Shown here: one piece after another, positions 14,264 through 23,300 of the stretch | Numbering within the stretch: the first letter of the stretch is position 1 | Layout: each line of letters opens with the position of its first letter | Source: a virus | Length of the DNA stretch: 32,353 nucleotides | IMG/VR virus record: IMGVR_UViG_3300031951_000757 | Location: 1 to 32,353 of that record | Direction: 5' to 3' (one strand) | Program-made: the position numbers and the translations under genes | The notes under the pieces: generated by a model | Databases searched by the model: none | Told to the model about the DNA's origin: nothing | The model's input: only the letters and a program-made list of their open reading frames with translations

Positions 14264-14419
14264 TTACTTCTTCTTACCCATTTTCTTCATGCCCTTTTTC
14301 ATTTCCATCATCTTCTCAGACTTGGATTCCATCTTTTCTCCTGCCTTGTAAGCAGCCTTCTTAGCAGCAGCCTTACCTTTTGCAGTGTATGGGAACTTCT
14401 TGTTTCCTACTTTTGGCAT
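14264..14419 (-). CDS. Lys/Met-rich small protein (51 residues)
   Basis: Begins MPKVGNKKFPYTAKGKAAAK and ends in a Met/Lys tail (KMMEMKKGMKKMGKKK). About 40 percent of residues are Lys. The PKVGxKKFPYTxKGKAAAKK start is repeatedly seen in small proteins of aquatic phages and is typical of a real gene. Start and stop are coupled to the upstream gene by TAATG at 14419. A nucleoid-like or packaged virion protein is one hypothesis. The function is unknown. Confidence 0.7.
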   Translation of the reverse strand: MPKVGNKKFPYTAKGKAAAKKAAYKAGEKMESKSEKMMEMKKGMKKMGKKK

Positions 14420-14730
14420 TATACTTGTCCTATCTCTTTCATAACCTCGGCTACTTTATGGTTTATTTTTTCTGCTTTAGGCATAGTTTCCGAGTTGTAT
14501 GCTGTACCTAAAACTTCTGATGCTTCATGCGCTTGCTGTATATCTTTCATGGTAGTTCCTGCTGGACGCATACCTTGGTCTCTTGCATCTCTATAAGCCT
14601 GTAGTTCTGCATTCCATTTCTTATCTGGAATATCTCTTTTAGCATCTCCAGCATTTACCTGAAGACCCATTACCTTACATCCAAAACAATCATCCAATGG
14701 TTCTGGATGTTCTTGCCAGTGATACGCCAT
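14419..14730 (-). CDS. Head-region protein with CxxC motif
   Basis: A 103-residue protein beginning MAYHWQEHPEPLDDCFGCKV and followed by MGLQVNAGDAKRDIPDKKWN. A single CxxC lies near residues 15-18, and the rest is helical and charged. The LDDCFGCKVMGLQVNAGDA text is found in small genes near the capsid gene of actinophages, with no defined function. I chose the ATG at 14730 rather than the in-frame TTG at 14733 because AGGGGG precedes it at a workable distance. It ends by one-base overlap with the Lys-rich gene. The lone CxxC could be half of a metal site completed by a partner. Confidence 0.65.
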   Translation of the reverse strand: MAYHWQEHPEPLDDCFGCKVMGLQVNAGDAKRDIPDKKWNAELQAYRDARDQGMRPAGTTMKDIQQAHEASEVLGTAYNSETMPKAEKINHKVAEVMKEIGQV

Positions 14731-14738
14731 CAATCCCC

Positions 14739-15008
14739 CTAGATTGCTGTGAAGTTTGCTTCTGTTACTCCAACTCCGCCTGCAATTAATGCAGCCTTAG
14801 TTGCCTCATTAACCGTGTGGTTATATCCGCCACGGTAAAATTCGTCATAGTCATCAAGTGAACTATCAATTGGATAACGAACCTGTGAATATGTTGCACC
14901 GCTTTTAGCAATGGAGATACCTCTATTGTCTTTGTAAAAATAGTGTAGGCGGTGTCTACCAATTGGTCCTTCTCGGACTATTGGTGTTGTGAATATGTAA
15001 TCTGCCAT
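14739..15008 (-). CDS. Hypothetical protein after the capsid gene (89 residues)
   Basis: A mixed alpha/beta protein with MADYIFTTPIVREGPIGRHR, RLHYFYKDNRGISIAKSGAT and NEATKAALIAGGVGVTEANF. Similar YxFTTP and RGISVxKxGxxY elements occur in small phage proteins next to the major capsid gene, which might be stabilising or head-completion proteins. The role is not identified. The ribosome-binding site is GGGAGAAC just upstream of the ATG, and the hairpin at 15037-15054 separates it from the capsid gene. Confidence 0.6.
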   Translation of the reverse strand: MADYIFTTPIVREGPIGRHRLHYFYKDNRGISIAKSGATYSQVRYPIDSSLDDYDEFYRGGYNHTVNEATKAALIAGGVGVTEANFTAI

Positions 15009-15036
15009 TGTTCTCCCTTAATGAACTTACTGATGA

Positions 15037-15054
15037 GGCTAGGTTTCCCTAGCC
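15037..15054 (-). other. Hairpin with GAAA tetraloop after the capsid gene
   Basis: A perfect 7-bp stem GGCTAGG/CCTAGCC with a GAAA loop on the minus-strand transcript (TTTC on the plus strand), in the 61-base gap downstream of the capsid gene. No U-tract follows, so full termination is unlikely. GNRA-capped hairpins in this position often protect the capsid mRNA 3' end or reduce read-through. That role is inferred. Confidence 0.6.
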
Positions 15055-15069
15055 CCACCCGTCAATCAA

Positions 15070-16023
15070 CTAAGCAATTGATGAACCTGATTCGATTCGA
15101 TATAGAGCCTCTTCACGGTAGCGTGCAAAGCCAAGAACGCCATACCAACCCATTGGGCGATGACGCATCAACTTGTCAACTACTGGTCCGATTACTACAT
15201 GTGGCTCTTCAGCAACTGCCTCAGCCAATGCTTGCTGTCCAGCAAGGATTGTGCGGTAGTTACGTGCTGAAGAAGCACCATCGGTTGCATTGTAAAGACG
15301 TGCAGATTCTACGAAGTATGCACCTTCGTATGTTCCGATTTCTCCTGCCCAGATGCGGTCTTGTGAAGAACCGTATTGGTTAGGAAGAAGCCATCCTGCT
15401 GAACCTGTCTCAGCACGAAGGTCGTGTGAAACTTCTGGGTGGATACCACACCAGTATAGGCTGCCCTTGCGAGCAATAGACTTGTTAGCACGTAACTTAG
15501 CAACAGCCTTACGGATGTTTGCTGAAGATAGTGTTGCTGCTGCAGTAATTGTTGCAGTAGATGTTGCTGTTGAACCTGAGTAGATTACGTTTGAACCACC
15601 ACGAAGAGTAGTCATCGCAACTTGGTCAATAGAATCTGCAAGGTTGAATGCAATAATGTTTGCAATTGCAGGGTCTACATCGGCAAGTGAGAACAACTCA
15701 AGTGCACGAGTTACCAACACTGAGTTACCGTACTCGTTAAGAGTAATGGTTACTGAGGTTGGTGTAGACATTGCTACTGCATCTGGGTCAGCATCTTCTG
15801 TTAGTGCAGTTGTTGCTGCTGAAAGGTCAACATAGCGTTGTAGAACAACTGTTGAACCTGGGATTGATTGTTTTGCGGGACGCTTATCTGCGACAGAACG
15901 AATTAGGGGTTCTGAGCGGAGAGCGAACTCTAGAAGACGGTCATACGCCTTCTGGACTAGACCTGCTGCACCTGCGGTACCTCCGAGAGAGGAAGAACCT
16001 GTTGATACGTAGGAGTTAGCCAT
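15070..16023 (-). CDS. Major capsid protein, N4-gp56-like
   Basis: A 317-residue protein with GAAGLVQKAYDRLLEFALRS, VADKRPAKQSIPGSTVVLQR, YVDLSAATTALTEDADPDAV and TITLNEYGNSVLVTRALELF. The order (AYDRxxLExA, then IPGSTVxxxRYVDLxxATTxLTE, then LxEYGxxVxxT) is the signature of the N4 gp56 family of HK97-fold capsid proteins. Typical length is 300-400 residues. It forms the icosahedral shell. It follows the scaffold gene by 32 bases and has a strong GGAGGTG ribosome-binding site, consistent with high expression. There is no obvious N-terminal delta domain to be cleaved; scaffolding is provided by the separate upstream gene. Confidence 0.88.
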   Translation of the reverse strand: MANSYVSTGSSSLGGTAGAAGLVQKAYDRLLEFALRSEPLIRSVADKRPAKQSIPGSTVVLQRYVDLSAATTALTEDADPDAVAMSTPTSVTITLNEYGNSVLVTRALELFSLADVDPAIANIIAFNLADSIDQVAMTTLRGGSNVIYSGSTATSTATITAAATLSSANIRKAVAKLRANKSIARKGSLYWCGIHPEVSHDLRAETGSAGWLLPNQYGSSQDRIWAGEIGTYEGAYFVESARLYNATDGASSARNYRTILAGQQALAEAVAEEPHVVIGPVVDKLMRHRPMGWYGVLGFARYREEALYRIESGSSIA

Positions 16024-16055
16024 TTTTCACCTCCAAGTGAATTAGGAAACTATGA

Positions 16056-16544
16056 TTAGTTTTGTGAGTTCAGGAATGCAATCAACTCTTCCGCACTCTG
16101 TGCGTTATCAAGTTTTGAATTCAAATCCTGTGCTCGTTCAGGGGTCATAGCATTCTGAGTAATTACGTCTTGTTGACGTAGTGCCGCAAGGTTTACATCT
16201 GTTTGCTCTTTGGTCTGACCATTGTCAGATACCTGCAATCCAAATAGGTCTGCGTTATCATCGAGCCAATTATTAACTGACTCCTCGTTAACATCATCCA
16301 AATCCTTGAGGATTAGTCTTACTGCTTTTGCGTTGACGCCCTTCTTTTCTAGGACTTCTTTGACGGTTCTCTCACGTTGCACCTTGGATAAACCTTCAAG
16401 TTGTTCGGTAAGTTCTTTGATACGTTTCTCATCAGCACGCTTGGCTTTGCGTAACTTCTTTAACAAGTCACCGCCATCGTTTGAGTAAGTGTCTGTATCA
16501 TCGATGTCGTCATCTTCATCGTCCCAGTTTATGTTGTTGCTCAT
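16056..16544 (-). CDS. Capsid scaffolding protein
   Basis: A 162-residue protein beginning MSNNINWDDEDDDIDDTDTY. The first 30 residues are very acidic. A charged helix-rich middle (LLKKLRKAKRADEKRIKELT) has strong coiled-coil character, and a Gln/Asn/Ala-rich C-terminus follows (ERAQDLNSKLDNAQSAEEL). This composition and position directly before the major capsid gene are typical of actinophage scaffolding proteins, which template the prohead and are removed or cleaved. I chose the ATG at 16544, preceded by AAAGGGTGG, instead of an upstream in-frame start at 16586. The 121-base leader (16545-16665) contains a short CAGTT/AACTG hairpin and a TATAAG sequence. A promoter there is possible but not established. 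Confidence 0.8.
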   Translation of the reverse strand: MSNNINWDDEDDDIDDTDTYSNDGGDLLKKLRKAKRADEKRIKELTEQLEGLSKVQRERTVKEVLEKKGVNAKAVRLILKDLDDVNEESVNNWLDDNADLFGLQVSDNGQTKEQTDVNLAALRQQDVITQNAMTPERAQDLNSKLDNAQSAEELIAFLNSQN

Positions 16545-16665
16545 AGCAACCACCCTTTCTATTCGTTGATTAGTCGCAAGCCTCAAGTCAGTTCGGGGAA
16601 ACTGGTTGGCTCTTGCTCCCAGACTTATACGCTGCGTGGGGCTGGTAGGTCCACGTCAGGAATTT

Positions 16666-18195
16666 TTAGTATTGTCCTGCTGATGAGGTTCTGTTTAGAT
16701 AGCCAGAAGCATAAGCACCCTTAGAGGCACCAGAGGCGCCAAGGAATCTATTCTGCTCACGGGCTGCTAGGTCTGCTAACTTACGCTGCTCAGAGGCTAA
16801 GCCCTTTAGATAGGCTCCTTCTGCTTCTGATTGTGTATAAGCATCACCCTCAAGTTGACCAAGTTTCATAGCAGTTGGTAGTGCAGATGCAACCTTTGCA
16901 TATCCAGTATTGGCTGCTGCCTCAGTTACCCCAAGTGCTGCTAATTCTTCTGAACTAAGGACATTAGTAACAAGTCCTTGACGTGCTGCAGCAGAACCAA
17001 TCTGTGCTGCTTGAACCTTAGTAGTCAATCTTGTTTCTGTTTCCTTAGGGTCTAAGAAGTATGAAACTAAATCTTTATCAGTAACTGATGGATAGTAGGT
17101 TTGGAAAGTCTTAAGAATTTCTGGACGGCTATTGACTTCCTCAACTGCCATCTGAATTCTTTTCTTAACCTCAGTAGGTGCAATATCTGCGCCAATGAAT
17201 GTAGCAAGTTTTGCCTGTTGATTCTCTCTTGAAGAACCAAGAACGTTGCTAACACCGTAGGCAGCAAAGGCTTCTTGCATTTGATTCTCTAATTGTAGGT
17301 AAACATCTTCGCTATAAACATTCTTGCCAGCAGCACGGCGTGCTTCATTACCAGCAAAACGTGTTTGATATTGCTTTGTATTACGAAGTTTTAAAGTTGC
17401 TTCGGCAGACGGAGTTCCAGTAAGGATTAAATCCTTAACAGTTTTAGCCAAATCACCTAGTCCATACTTGGTAAATTCTGACTCAAGAATTGCATAAGCA
17501 GAACCACGTTCTAGTCTTAGACGCTCTGCTTCTTGGGCTGCCTGTAAATCTGCAGCATATCTAGTTGCTGCTGCTCCAGCATTGGCTGCTGCAAGGGCTG
17601 CTGCTGATGCATCTGCTGCTGCTTTGCTTGCAGCATTAGCATCATTGGTTGATACCCATGTATTAACAAATGCCTGTAATTCTTCTGCACTATTAAACTT
17701 ATATGTTTGACCAGTATTAGGGTCAGTCCAACTGTATGTTTTAAAACCTTCAATAGTAACTGTGCCGTCACTCCAAGTAACAGTTTCTGTTCCATCTGGA
17801 TTCTTAACACGAGATTTTTCTGTTTTAGTTGTTACTGTTGAAGTAGTTGGATTAGTAGTTGTTTTTGTTGTAGTAGCAGTAGTTGTTGTTGGTGTGCTAG
17901 TAACAGTAGTTCCAGTAAATCCAGAGGCTGCATTAATGCCAGCAAGGGTTGTTGTATTTACACCTGAGCCAGCAGTAAAAGGATTACGACCACCTGTAAC
18001 ACCACCTGCATAGGTATTACCAGATGTTGGAGTTTTATTTACTACAGGTACTGTAATCTTTTGACCAATAGAAATCTTATTAAGATTAGTAATCTGTGGG
18101 TTTGCAGCAGCAATGGCTGCAACGCTAGTATTATTAGCCTTTGCAATTGCAGATATTGTATCGCCCTTTTTTACGGGTACTTTTTTATCAGCCAT
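16666..18195 (-). CDS. LysM-domain virion protein
   Basis: A 509-residue protein with an N-terminal LysM module at about 5-51 (VKKGDTISAIAKANNTSVAA, then NPQITNLNKISIGQKITVPV), which binds N-acetylglucosamine in peptidoglycan. A Thr/Gly-rich linker (about 55-125) is followed by a small beta segment (NPDGTETVTWSDGTV). A long Ala/Glu-rich helical region runs from about 185 onward (EEVNSRPEILKTFQTYYPSV and others). No catalytic wall-degrading motif is visible. It lies between the scaffold gene and the set of very large proteins. It could be an ejected protein that anchors the injection channel in the cell wall. The ribosome-binding site GGATAATA precedes the ATG. Confidence 0.65.
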   Translation of the reverse strand: MADKKVPVKKGDTISAIAKANNTSVAAIAAANPQITNLNKISIGQKITVPVVNKTPTSGNTYAGGVTGGRNPFTAGSGVNTTTLAGINAASGFTGTTVTSTPTTTTATTTKTTTNPTTSTVTTKTEKSRVKNPDGTETVTWSDGTVTIEGFKTYSWTDPNTGQTYKFNSAEELQAFVNTWVSTNDANAASKAAADASAAALAAANAGAAATRYAADLQAAQEAERLRLERGSAYAILESEFTKYGLGDLAKTVKDLILTGTPSAEATLKLRNTKQYQTRFAGNEARRAAGKNVYSEDVYLQLENQMQEAFAAYGVSNVLGSSRENQQAKLATFIGADIAPTEVKKRIQMAVEEVNSRPEILKTFQTYYPSVTDKDLVSYFLDPKETETRLTTKVQAAQIGSAAARQGLVTNVLSSEELAALGVTEAAANTGYAKVASALPTAMKLGQLEGDAYTQSEAEGAYLKGLASEQRKLADLAAREQNRFLGASGASKGAYASGYLNRTSSAGQY

Positions 18196-18197
18196 TA

Positions 18198-19145
18198 TTA
18201 TCCCTGCAATCCAAAGTCACGTAAAATTGATAGCGCAAAATTACCGACTTTCTCGTGGGCTTCATCTGTCATTTCCCAATCTGGGTGCTGCATAGCAGCC
18301 ATATCCATTTCCCAGAGAGTCTTTAATTCCCCTTTATCATTAAACATATTCTTCTGGAACCAAGGGTCCTTCATGGTCATGTTAGCCTTTTGTAGTTTAG
18401 TTCCAATACGAGTCACATATGGTTGATAAACGTCAGATACTGTTAGTCCTTGACGCATCAAGTTTCTAACAGATTCAGGCTGACCAATCATTGCCTTTGT
18501 TTCAATCTCTTTCTTGATGGCAGCAAGACTGTCGCCCATATCTAAACGCTTCATCCAGCCATTGATATCGCCTTGGGTAAAATCTTTTTCTAATTCAAAC
18601 CCTTGTTTAACTGCGTAAGATTTAATGTCCTCAATGTTTTCAGCAATGTTACCTGTTGGCTTTAGAGGATTAAACTTAATCTTTGTATTTAAGAAACGAG
18701 CAATGTAGGCTGTATTCTTTTCATTGGCTGAGTCGTATAACTCTTTAGCCCATGTATCTAGTTCGGCATCAGTAAAAGCAATACCCTTTTGTGTAAGTTG
18801 TATCTGAAGACTTGCTTTAGCCGTATCAAGTCCACGGGCATAGTCAGTATTCTGAGTAGCCTCTTTAACCTTCTTTGCATAGTCTGGGTCAGTAGGACTA
18901 ATCTCTTTAATTAATGCTTCATATTGGCGCTTGGAAAAACCACGAGCCTGAATGGTTTGACCATTCTTGATATACCACTGTGTGCTAGTAAGTTCTTTAG
19001 CAAACTGGTCTGCTGTCTTTTTCTTATTTACCGCATCAGTTAAGAATTGTTTTAACTCTGGGTCACTAATAAAGATGGTGTCAATATAGCCATACAGTTC
19101 CTTGGCTTTGGCTAAGATTTCCTCAAAGGTTAATTTTGGAGCCAT
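18198..19145 (-). CDS. Helical structural protein (315 residues), putative ejection module
   Basis: A soluble, mostly helical protein with many charged amphipathic segments, such as EEILAKAKELYGYIDTIF, ALIKEISPTDPDYAKKVKEA and QLTQKGIAFTDAELDTWAKE. There is no membrane span and no recognised domain. It overlaps the upstream 404-residue gene by one base (TAATG at 19145) and is separated from the LysM gene by two bases, so the three are made together. Helical proteins of this kind next to a giant virion protein recall podovirus internal (ejectosome) proteins, but homology is not detectable by eye. A packaging or assembly accessory is an alternative. Confidence 0.55.
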   Translation of the reverse strand: MAPKLTFEEILAKAKELYGYIDTIFISDPELKQFLTDAVNKKKTADQFAKELTSTQWYIKNGQTIQARGFSKRQYEALIKEISPTDPDYAKKVKEATQNTDYARGLDTAKASLQIQLTQKGIAFTDAELDTWAKELYDSANEKNTAYIARFLNTKIKFNPLKPTGNIAENIEDIKSYAVKQGFELEKDFTQGDINGWMKRLDMGDSLAAIKKEIETKAMIGQPESVRNLMRQGLTVSDVYQPYVTRIGTKLQKANMTMKDPWFQKNMFNDKGELKTLWEMDMAAMQHPDWEMTDEAHEKVGNFALSILRDFGLQG

Positions 19146-20359
19146 TAACTAACACCTATCGTTCTCTTGAATATATCGTAGTAACCAAGGATTTGATTAG
19201 CCTTAGCCTCATCCTTTTCAGCAATCTGTTCAATTAAATACTGTTCTGTATCAAGACCAGTTTTAGTTGTGCGTGACTTCATGTCACCTTCAATGTCTCT
19301 AGTTGTGCTAATGACATTTGGATTCTTGCCCTGTTCTTTTTGAAGCAATGGACGTAGTTCAGCCAATTCTTTTTCATCTGGCTCACGACCCATTAACTTT
19401 TTATAGATAGCAATAATGTTTTTATCTGCTTCAGTTCTACCCATAACAACAGCATCTGTGTATGTCTTGGTAGTACTTCCAGCACCACGGGTAGCAGTAA
19501 GGAACTCATCCATAGTCTCAAATTCTTTGACACCATAAAACTGATAGTTCTTAAGTTGCTTGATTGTAAAGTCAGATGCTGCTCTATCAAGAGCGCCAGT
19601 AATTAACTTATCTGCTTGACTTGCTGGAATCTTATTGCTTGTTAGATATCCAGATTGATACAGTTTATTAATTAAACCTTGCTTGCTTCCGTATTGCTTT
19701 ACTAGTTGAGCCTCGTATTTATCACGGGCTACATCTGAAGTTTCAAGGGCTACGCCTTTATCCTCTGATGGTTTAGCAATTACAGAAGGAATTCTTTCAT
19801 CTCTTTTTGTGGCAGGTTCTACATAGATATAACCTTGGTTAACAACTGGGTCACCCTTTGGGTTAAGAGTATTAGGTGATGACCACTGCATAACTGGACC
19901 ACCAGGGGCTTCACTGATTCTTGCAGTTGCTAGTAGATTTGCTACAGACTGCTCATCAGTAAGAACTGTCTTACCAGTATTAGGGTCAACACCAGGCTTA
20001 GGCTTTGGATTTCTAATCTCAGCAGCCTCAGAGCGAAGAGTAGCAGCAAGTGCTGCATTACCTGTATCTTCGGCTAAGTCAGCCTCTTTTTCTTTAGCCT
20101 TTGCTCTAGCCTCACGAGTGCTTAAATCTTTTTGTTCTTTTTCTGTAGCCTTCTTTGTTTCAACTGCACTCTTAGCAGCACTTAATTCTTTTTGAACAGT
20201 CTTATATTGAGCATCAAATTCATCATACTTCTTTTTGGCAGCGTCATAGTTAGCCATACCTCTTTTAGATGAACGCATAATCTGAAGTTGTTCATCACGT
20301 GCTCTAACAATATAACTTAACTGTGCTTGTATTTCGTAAACTGGTCTTTGTCTTGCCAC
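19145..20359 (-). CDS. Coiled-coil structural protein (404 residues), putative ejection module
   Basis: The N-terminal 110 residues are a Lys/Glu/Ala-rich coiled coil (KKYDEFDAQYKTVQKELSAA, REARAKAKEKEADLAEDTGN). The rest is mixed, with a short beta stretch (GPVMQWSSPNTLNPKGDPVV) and helices such as KNIIAIYKKLMGREPDEKEL. The IAIYKKLMGREPDEKELAEL element resembles a segment found in large phage virion proteins that promotes self-assembly, but I cannot name the family. The start is GTG at 20359 (TAAGTGTGG context) with a weak upstream GCGG. It follows the 1725-residue gene by two bases and overlaps the 315-residue gene. A structural role is inferred from context. Confidence 0.55.
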   Translation of the reverse strand: MARQRPVYEIQAQLSYIVRARDEQLQIMRSSKRGMANYDAAKKKYDEFDAQYKTVQKELSAAKSAVETKKATEKEQKDLSTREARAKAKEKEADLAEDTGNAALAATLRSEAAEIRNPKPKPGVDPNTGKTVLTDEQSVANLLATARISEAPGGPVMQWSSPNTLNPKGDPVVNQGYIYVEPATKRDERIPSVIAKPSEDKGVALETSDVARDKYEAQLVKQYGSKQGLINKLYQSGYLTSNKIPASQADKLITGALDRAASDFTIKQLKNYQFYGVKEFETMDEFLTATRGAGSTTKTYTDAVVMGRTEADKNIIAIYKKLMGREPDEKELAELRPLLQKEQGKNPNVISTTRDIEGDMKSRTTKTGLDTEQYLIEQIAEKDEAKANQILGYYDIFKRTIGVS

Positions 20360-20361
20360 AC

Positions 20362-23300
20362 TTATACCGCCGCTCTGTAAGTATCTCGTGAGTAATACTT
20401 TAATATTGAATTAAAGATTGCTCTTGCTGCTTCTTTAACCGCTGGGTCTTCTGACGCCAACTGATTGATAATGCCCTCAACACGAGCACGATAATCTCTC
20501 TTAAGTGATGATGCGTTATAAAGACTACGGACTTGGTCGCTTTTAGCAAAACTCATAAAGTCTTCCATAGCCTGAACTGCTGTCTTCATCTTAAGTCTGA
20601 CACCATCTTCGATGTTAGTTGTTGGGTCTGATACCAACTGCTTTAGACTACTAAGCATTGATTCTTCTGTAGCAATCTCATTACCGCCACCAGTAATAGC
20701 ACCAAGTAGAAGTGGATTAGATGCTAACAAACCTTTACGAGCCGCTGTTGCGGTCTCAATAATCTTCTTGCGCTCTGAGATATAGGTCTGACTAGCAAGG
20801 GAATCCTTTTCCCATGATGCAATGTCGTAATAAGCCTGCTTATCTTCAGCAACCTGAACATCTCTGAAGTATGTTTCTAAGTCTTTATCCTTTAGAAGGT
20901 CTGATGCTTGTAGCCAGTTATAGATACCAGCATTAAAGTCACCAGTATGTGGACCAAAGATATATGCTGCCTCACCATAGGCACCAATTAACTTCTTGTT
21001 ATCAATAGCCCAGTTACGCATCTGAGTAGTCTTTGAGATAAGAACCTTAGTCTGCTTCTCATCACGGGCTACTGTATAAACAATCTTTCCTGGATATTGA
21101 CCAGTAAAGATACTTAAAGATAGTTCGTATGGGTCTTGAACATCGCTGCCATATTTCTTATTAACAGCCTCATAGATATCCCAGAACTCATTACGTAATC
21201 CAGTAATACCTACATCAAGTAGATAGTCTGGAACATCCTTGCTTTCTTGCATGGTTGCTGTTACTGGAGATATAAGACCTAGGATAGAACGTAATGCAAC
21301 TACGTTGTGAGCAGATGTACGAATAGCATTTAGATATTCATACTTCTCTTGGTCACTAGCAGTAGGCTGAAGGCTTAATCCATGGGCTGCATTGTAGGCA
21401 ATAGCCTGTTGTGCAGCAGTTACTTCTTGTCTAGTCTTCTCATTAACAGGGAGAATATTCCACAGTTTTAACAATGAACCAGGAACTAAAGCACGAACAA
21501 TATCTACGTTATCGCCTAGGTTTCCTAATGCATAATTATCAAAGTCTTGTGCTGCTTTCTCTGCGCCAGGAATAGGAACTTTACTTACTAAGTTCTTCAT
21601 ACCAATTACGCCAAGTGCTGCAATAGGACCGCTAAGTAAAGGCAAACCAGAATCAGGTGAAAATGATGGGTTTACGTTTGCTAACTTAAATGTAAAGTCA
21701 TTAAACATTGGCTGCTTGTATTGGCTTTCACCAGTTAAAGCCTTAATGCTTGTATCAGTAGCCTTAAAGATAATATTGTCCATAGGCATCATGATGTATG
21801 GCTCACCATTCTGGTCTTCGTGGAACATACCACTTGAAGATAATCCAAGGTGAGCAAGACGCATACGGTATAGAACTGTAGGAGATACATCCTTTAGGCG
21901 GTATACACGGCGCCAGAAGTCTTCAGTTGCACGGTAGAAACGACCAACTGTTCTTACCTCTACTGCAAAGTTAGAGCGAATAGATGGGTTATCTGCAAAC
22001 TTTAATACTGTATCTGCTGCATCATTAAGTGCAATCTCAGTAAAATGCTTTGCTGACTGCTCTTCAACTATGTTATTAAGACGAGCCTGTGCCTTATCAC
22101 CCTTCCATTTGGTTGGGTTTTCAGCAATCATCTTGGCTCTTAACTCACGAGCATAGGCTGTCTGAATACCTGAATACTCTTTACGTAGTCTTAGATAGGT
22201 AGTCATAACTGCTGGTTGACGTAGTAAACCGTTGACTTGCTTATCCATTGATTCCATCATGGTATTACCAAGACGCTTAAATGCGCTATCAAATGTAGTT
22301 AAGTCAGGGAATTCAATACGAGTCTGAATTAAACCTGATGGTTGATACCCTCTAGTTAGTTCATCAAACTGCTTAAAGTCAACCATCTGTGCAGCCTTTT
22401 GCCACTTGCTGCCAATCTTCCACTTACGCATACCCTCTGCTTGCTGCGCTTTTTCTTTAGCAACTAGGGCATTGTAGTTAGATTTGATTGCATCATATAG
22501 ACCTTCGTTGTAACTTTTAGGCCCACCATGGAAGTTATCTCGCATATCCATAAGCATGCGCTCTAAGTGGACACGAGCAATATCAAAGTCTGTCTTACCT
22601 TCTTGGCGCATAAATACTGAATCACCAAAGAAACTATTAAACTTCTTAACAGCATCTATGTTCTGCTCAGTTACTTGCCAAACATCATCTACCTTCTTCA
22701 TGCCAAGGTAGGTATACATATCGTCCATAGCCTTAGAGAAGTTCTCAGGTGTCTTTAGGGCACCATGATTAAAGAATGCAATAGCAGGGGCTACTCGGAA
22801 ATCATCAGCAATCTTTAGTCCTCTACCATGCTGGCGAGGTGTAGCAAAACGTATATACCAGTTGTCATAGTGAGCAAGGGTTACATACTCTGGGTTAGCA
22901 TCACGAAGTTTCTCTACTGCATACTCTTCGTATTTAGTGCCAGACTTTAATCCCTCATTCTTAACGAGTTCATCAATTTCTTTCTCAGAAAGATTCTTGC
23001 CTTCATGCTTTTTACGTGCCATCTTGCGACCAACAGCATTCAAAGCATTAGATAGTTCGCTAAGGTTAATCTGATTGTTTCTAATAACCTCATCAAATGA
23101 TGAACCTAAAGAACTTCTAGCAGCAACTGAACTAGCCATTGTGTTCAAGATATCTGGATTGTAAATCATTGCTTCATTCCAGTGCTGCATAGCCTCATCG
23201 CCAAGTTTTTCTGGCAAGAAAATCTTTACACGGTCTGCAATAGCCTGATTAATTACAAGATGTTGAACCTCAGCAGGTGAAACACCAGCCTGTTCTGCAA

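Noticed and set aside
16590-16665. TATAAG as a promoter for scaffold and capsid genes
   Set aside because: No matching -35 at an acceptable distance; the nearest candidate leaves a 19-base spacer and poor match.
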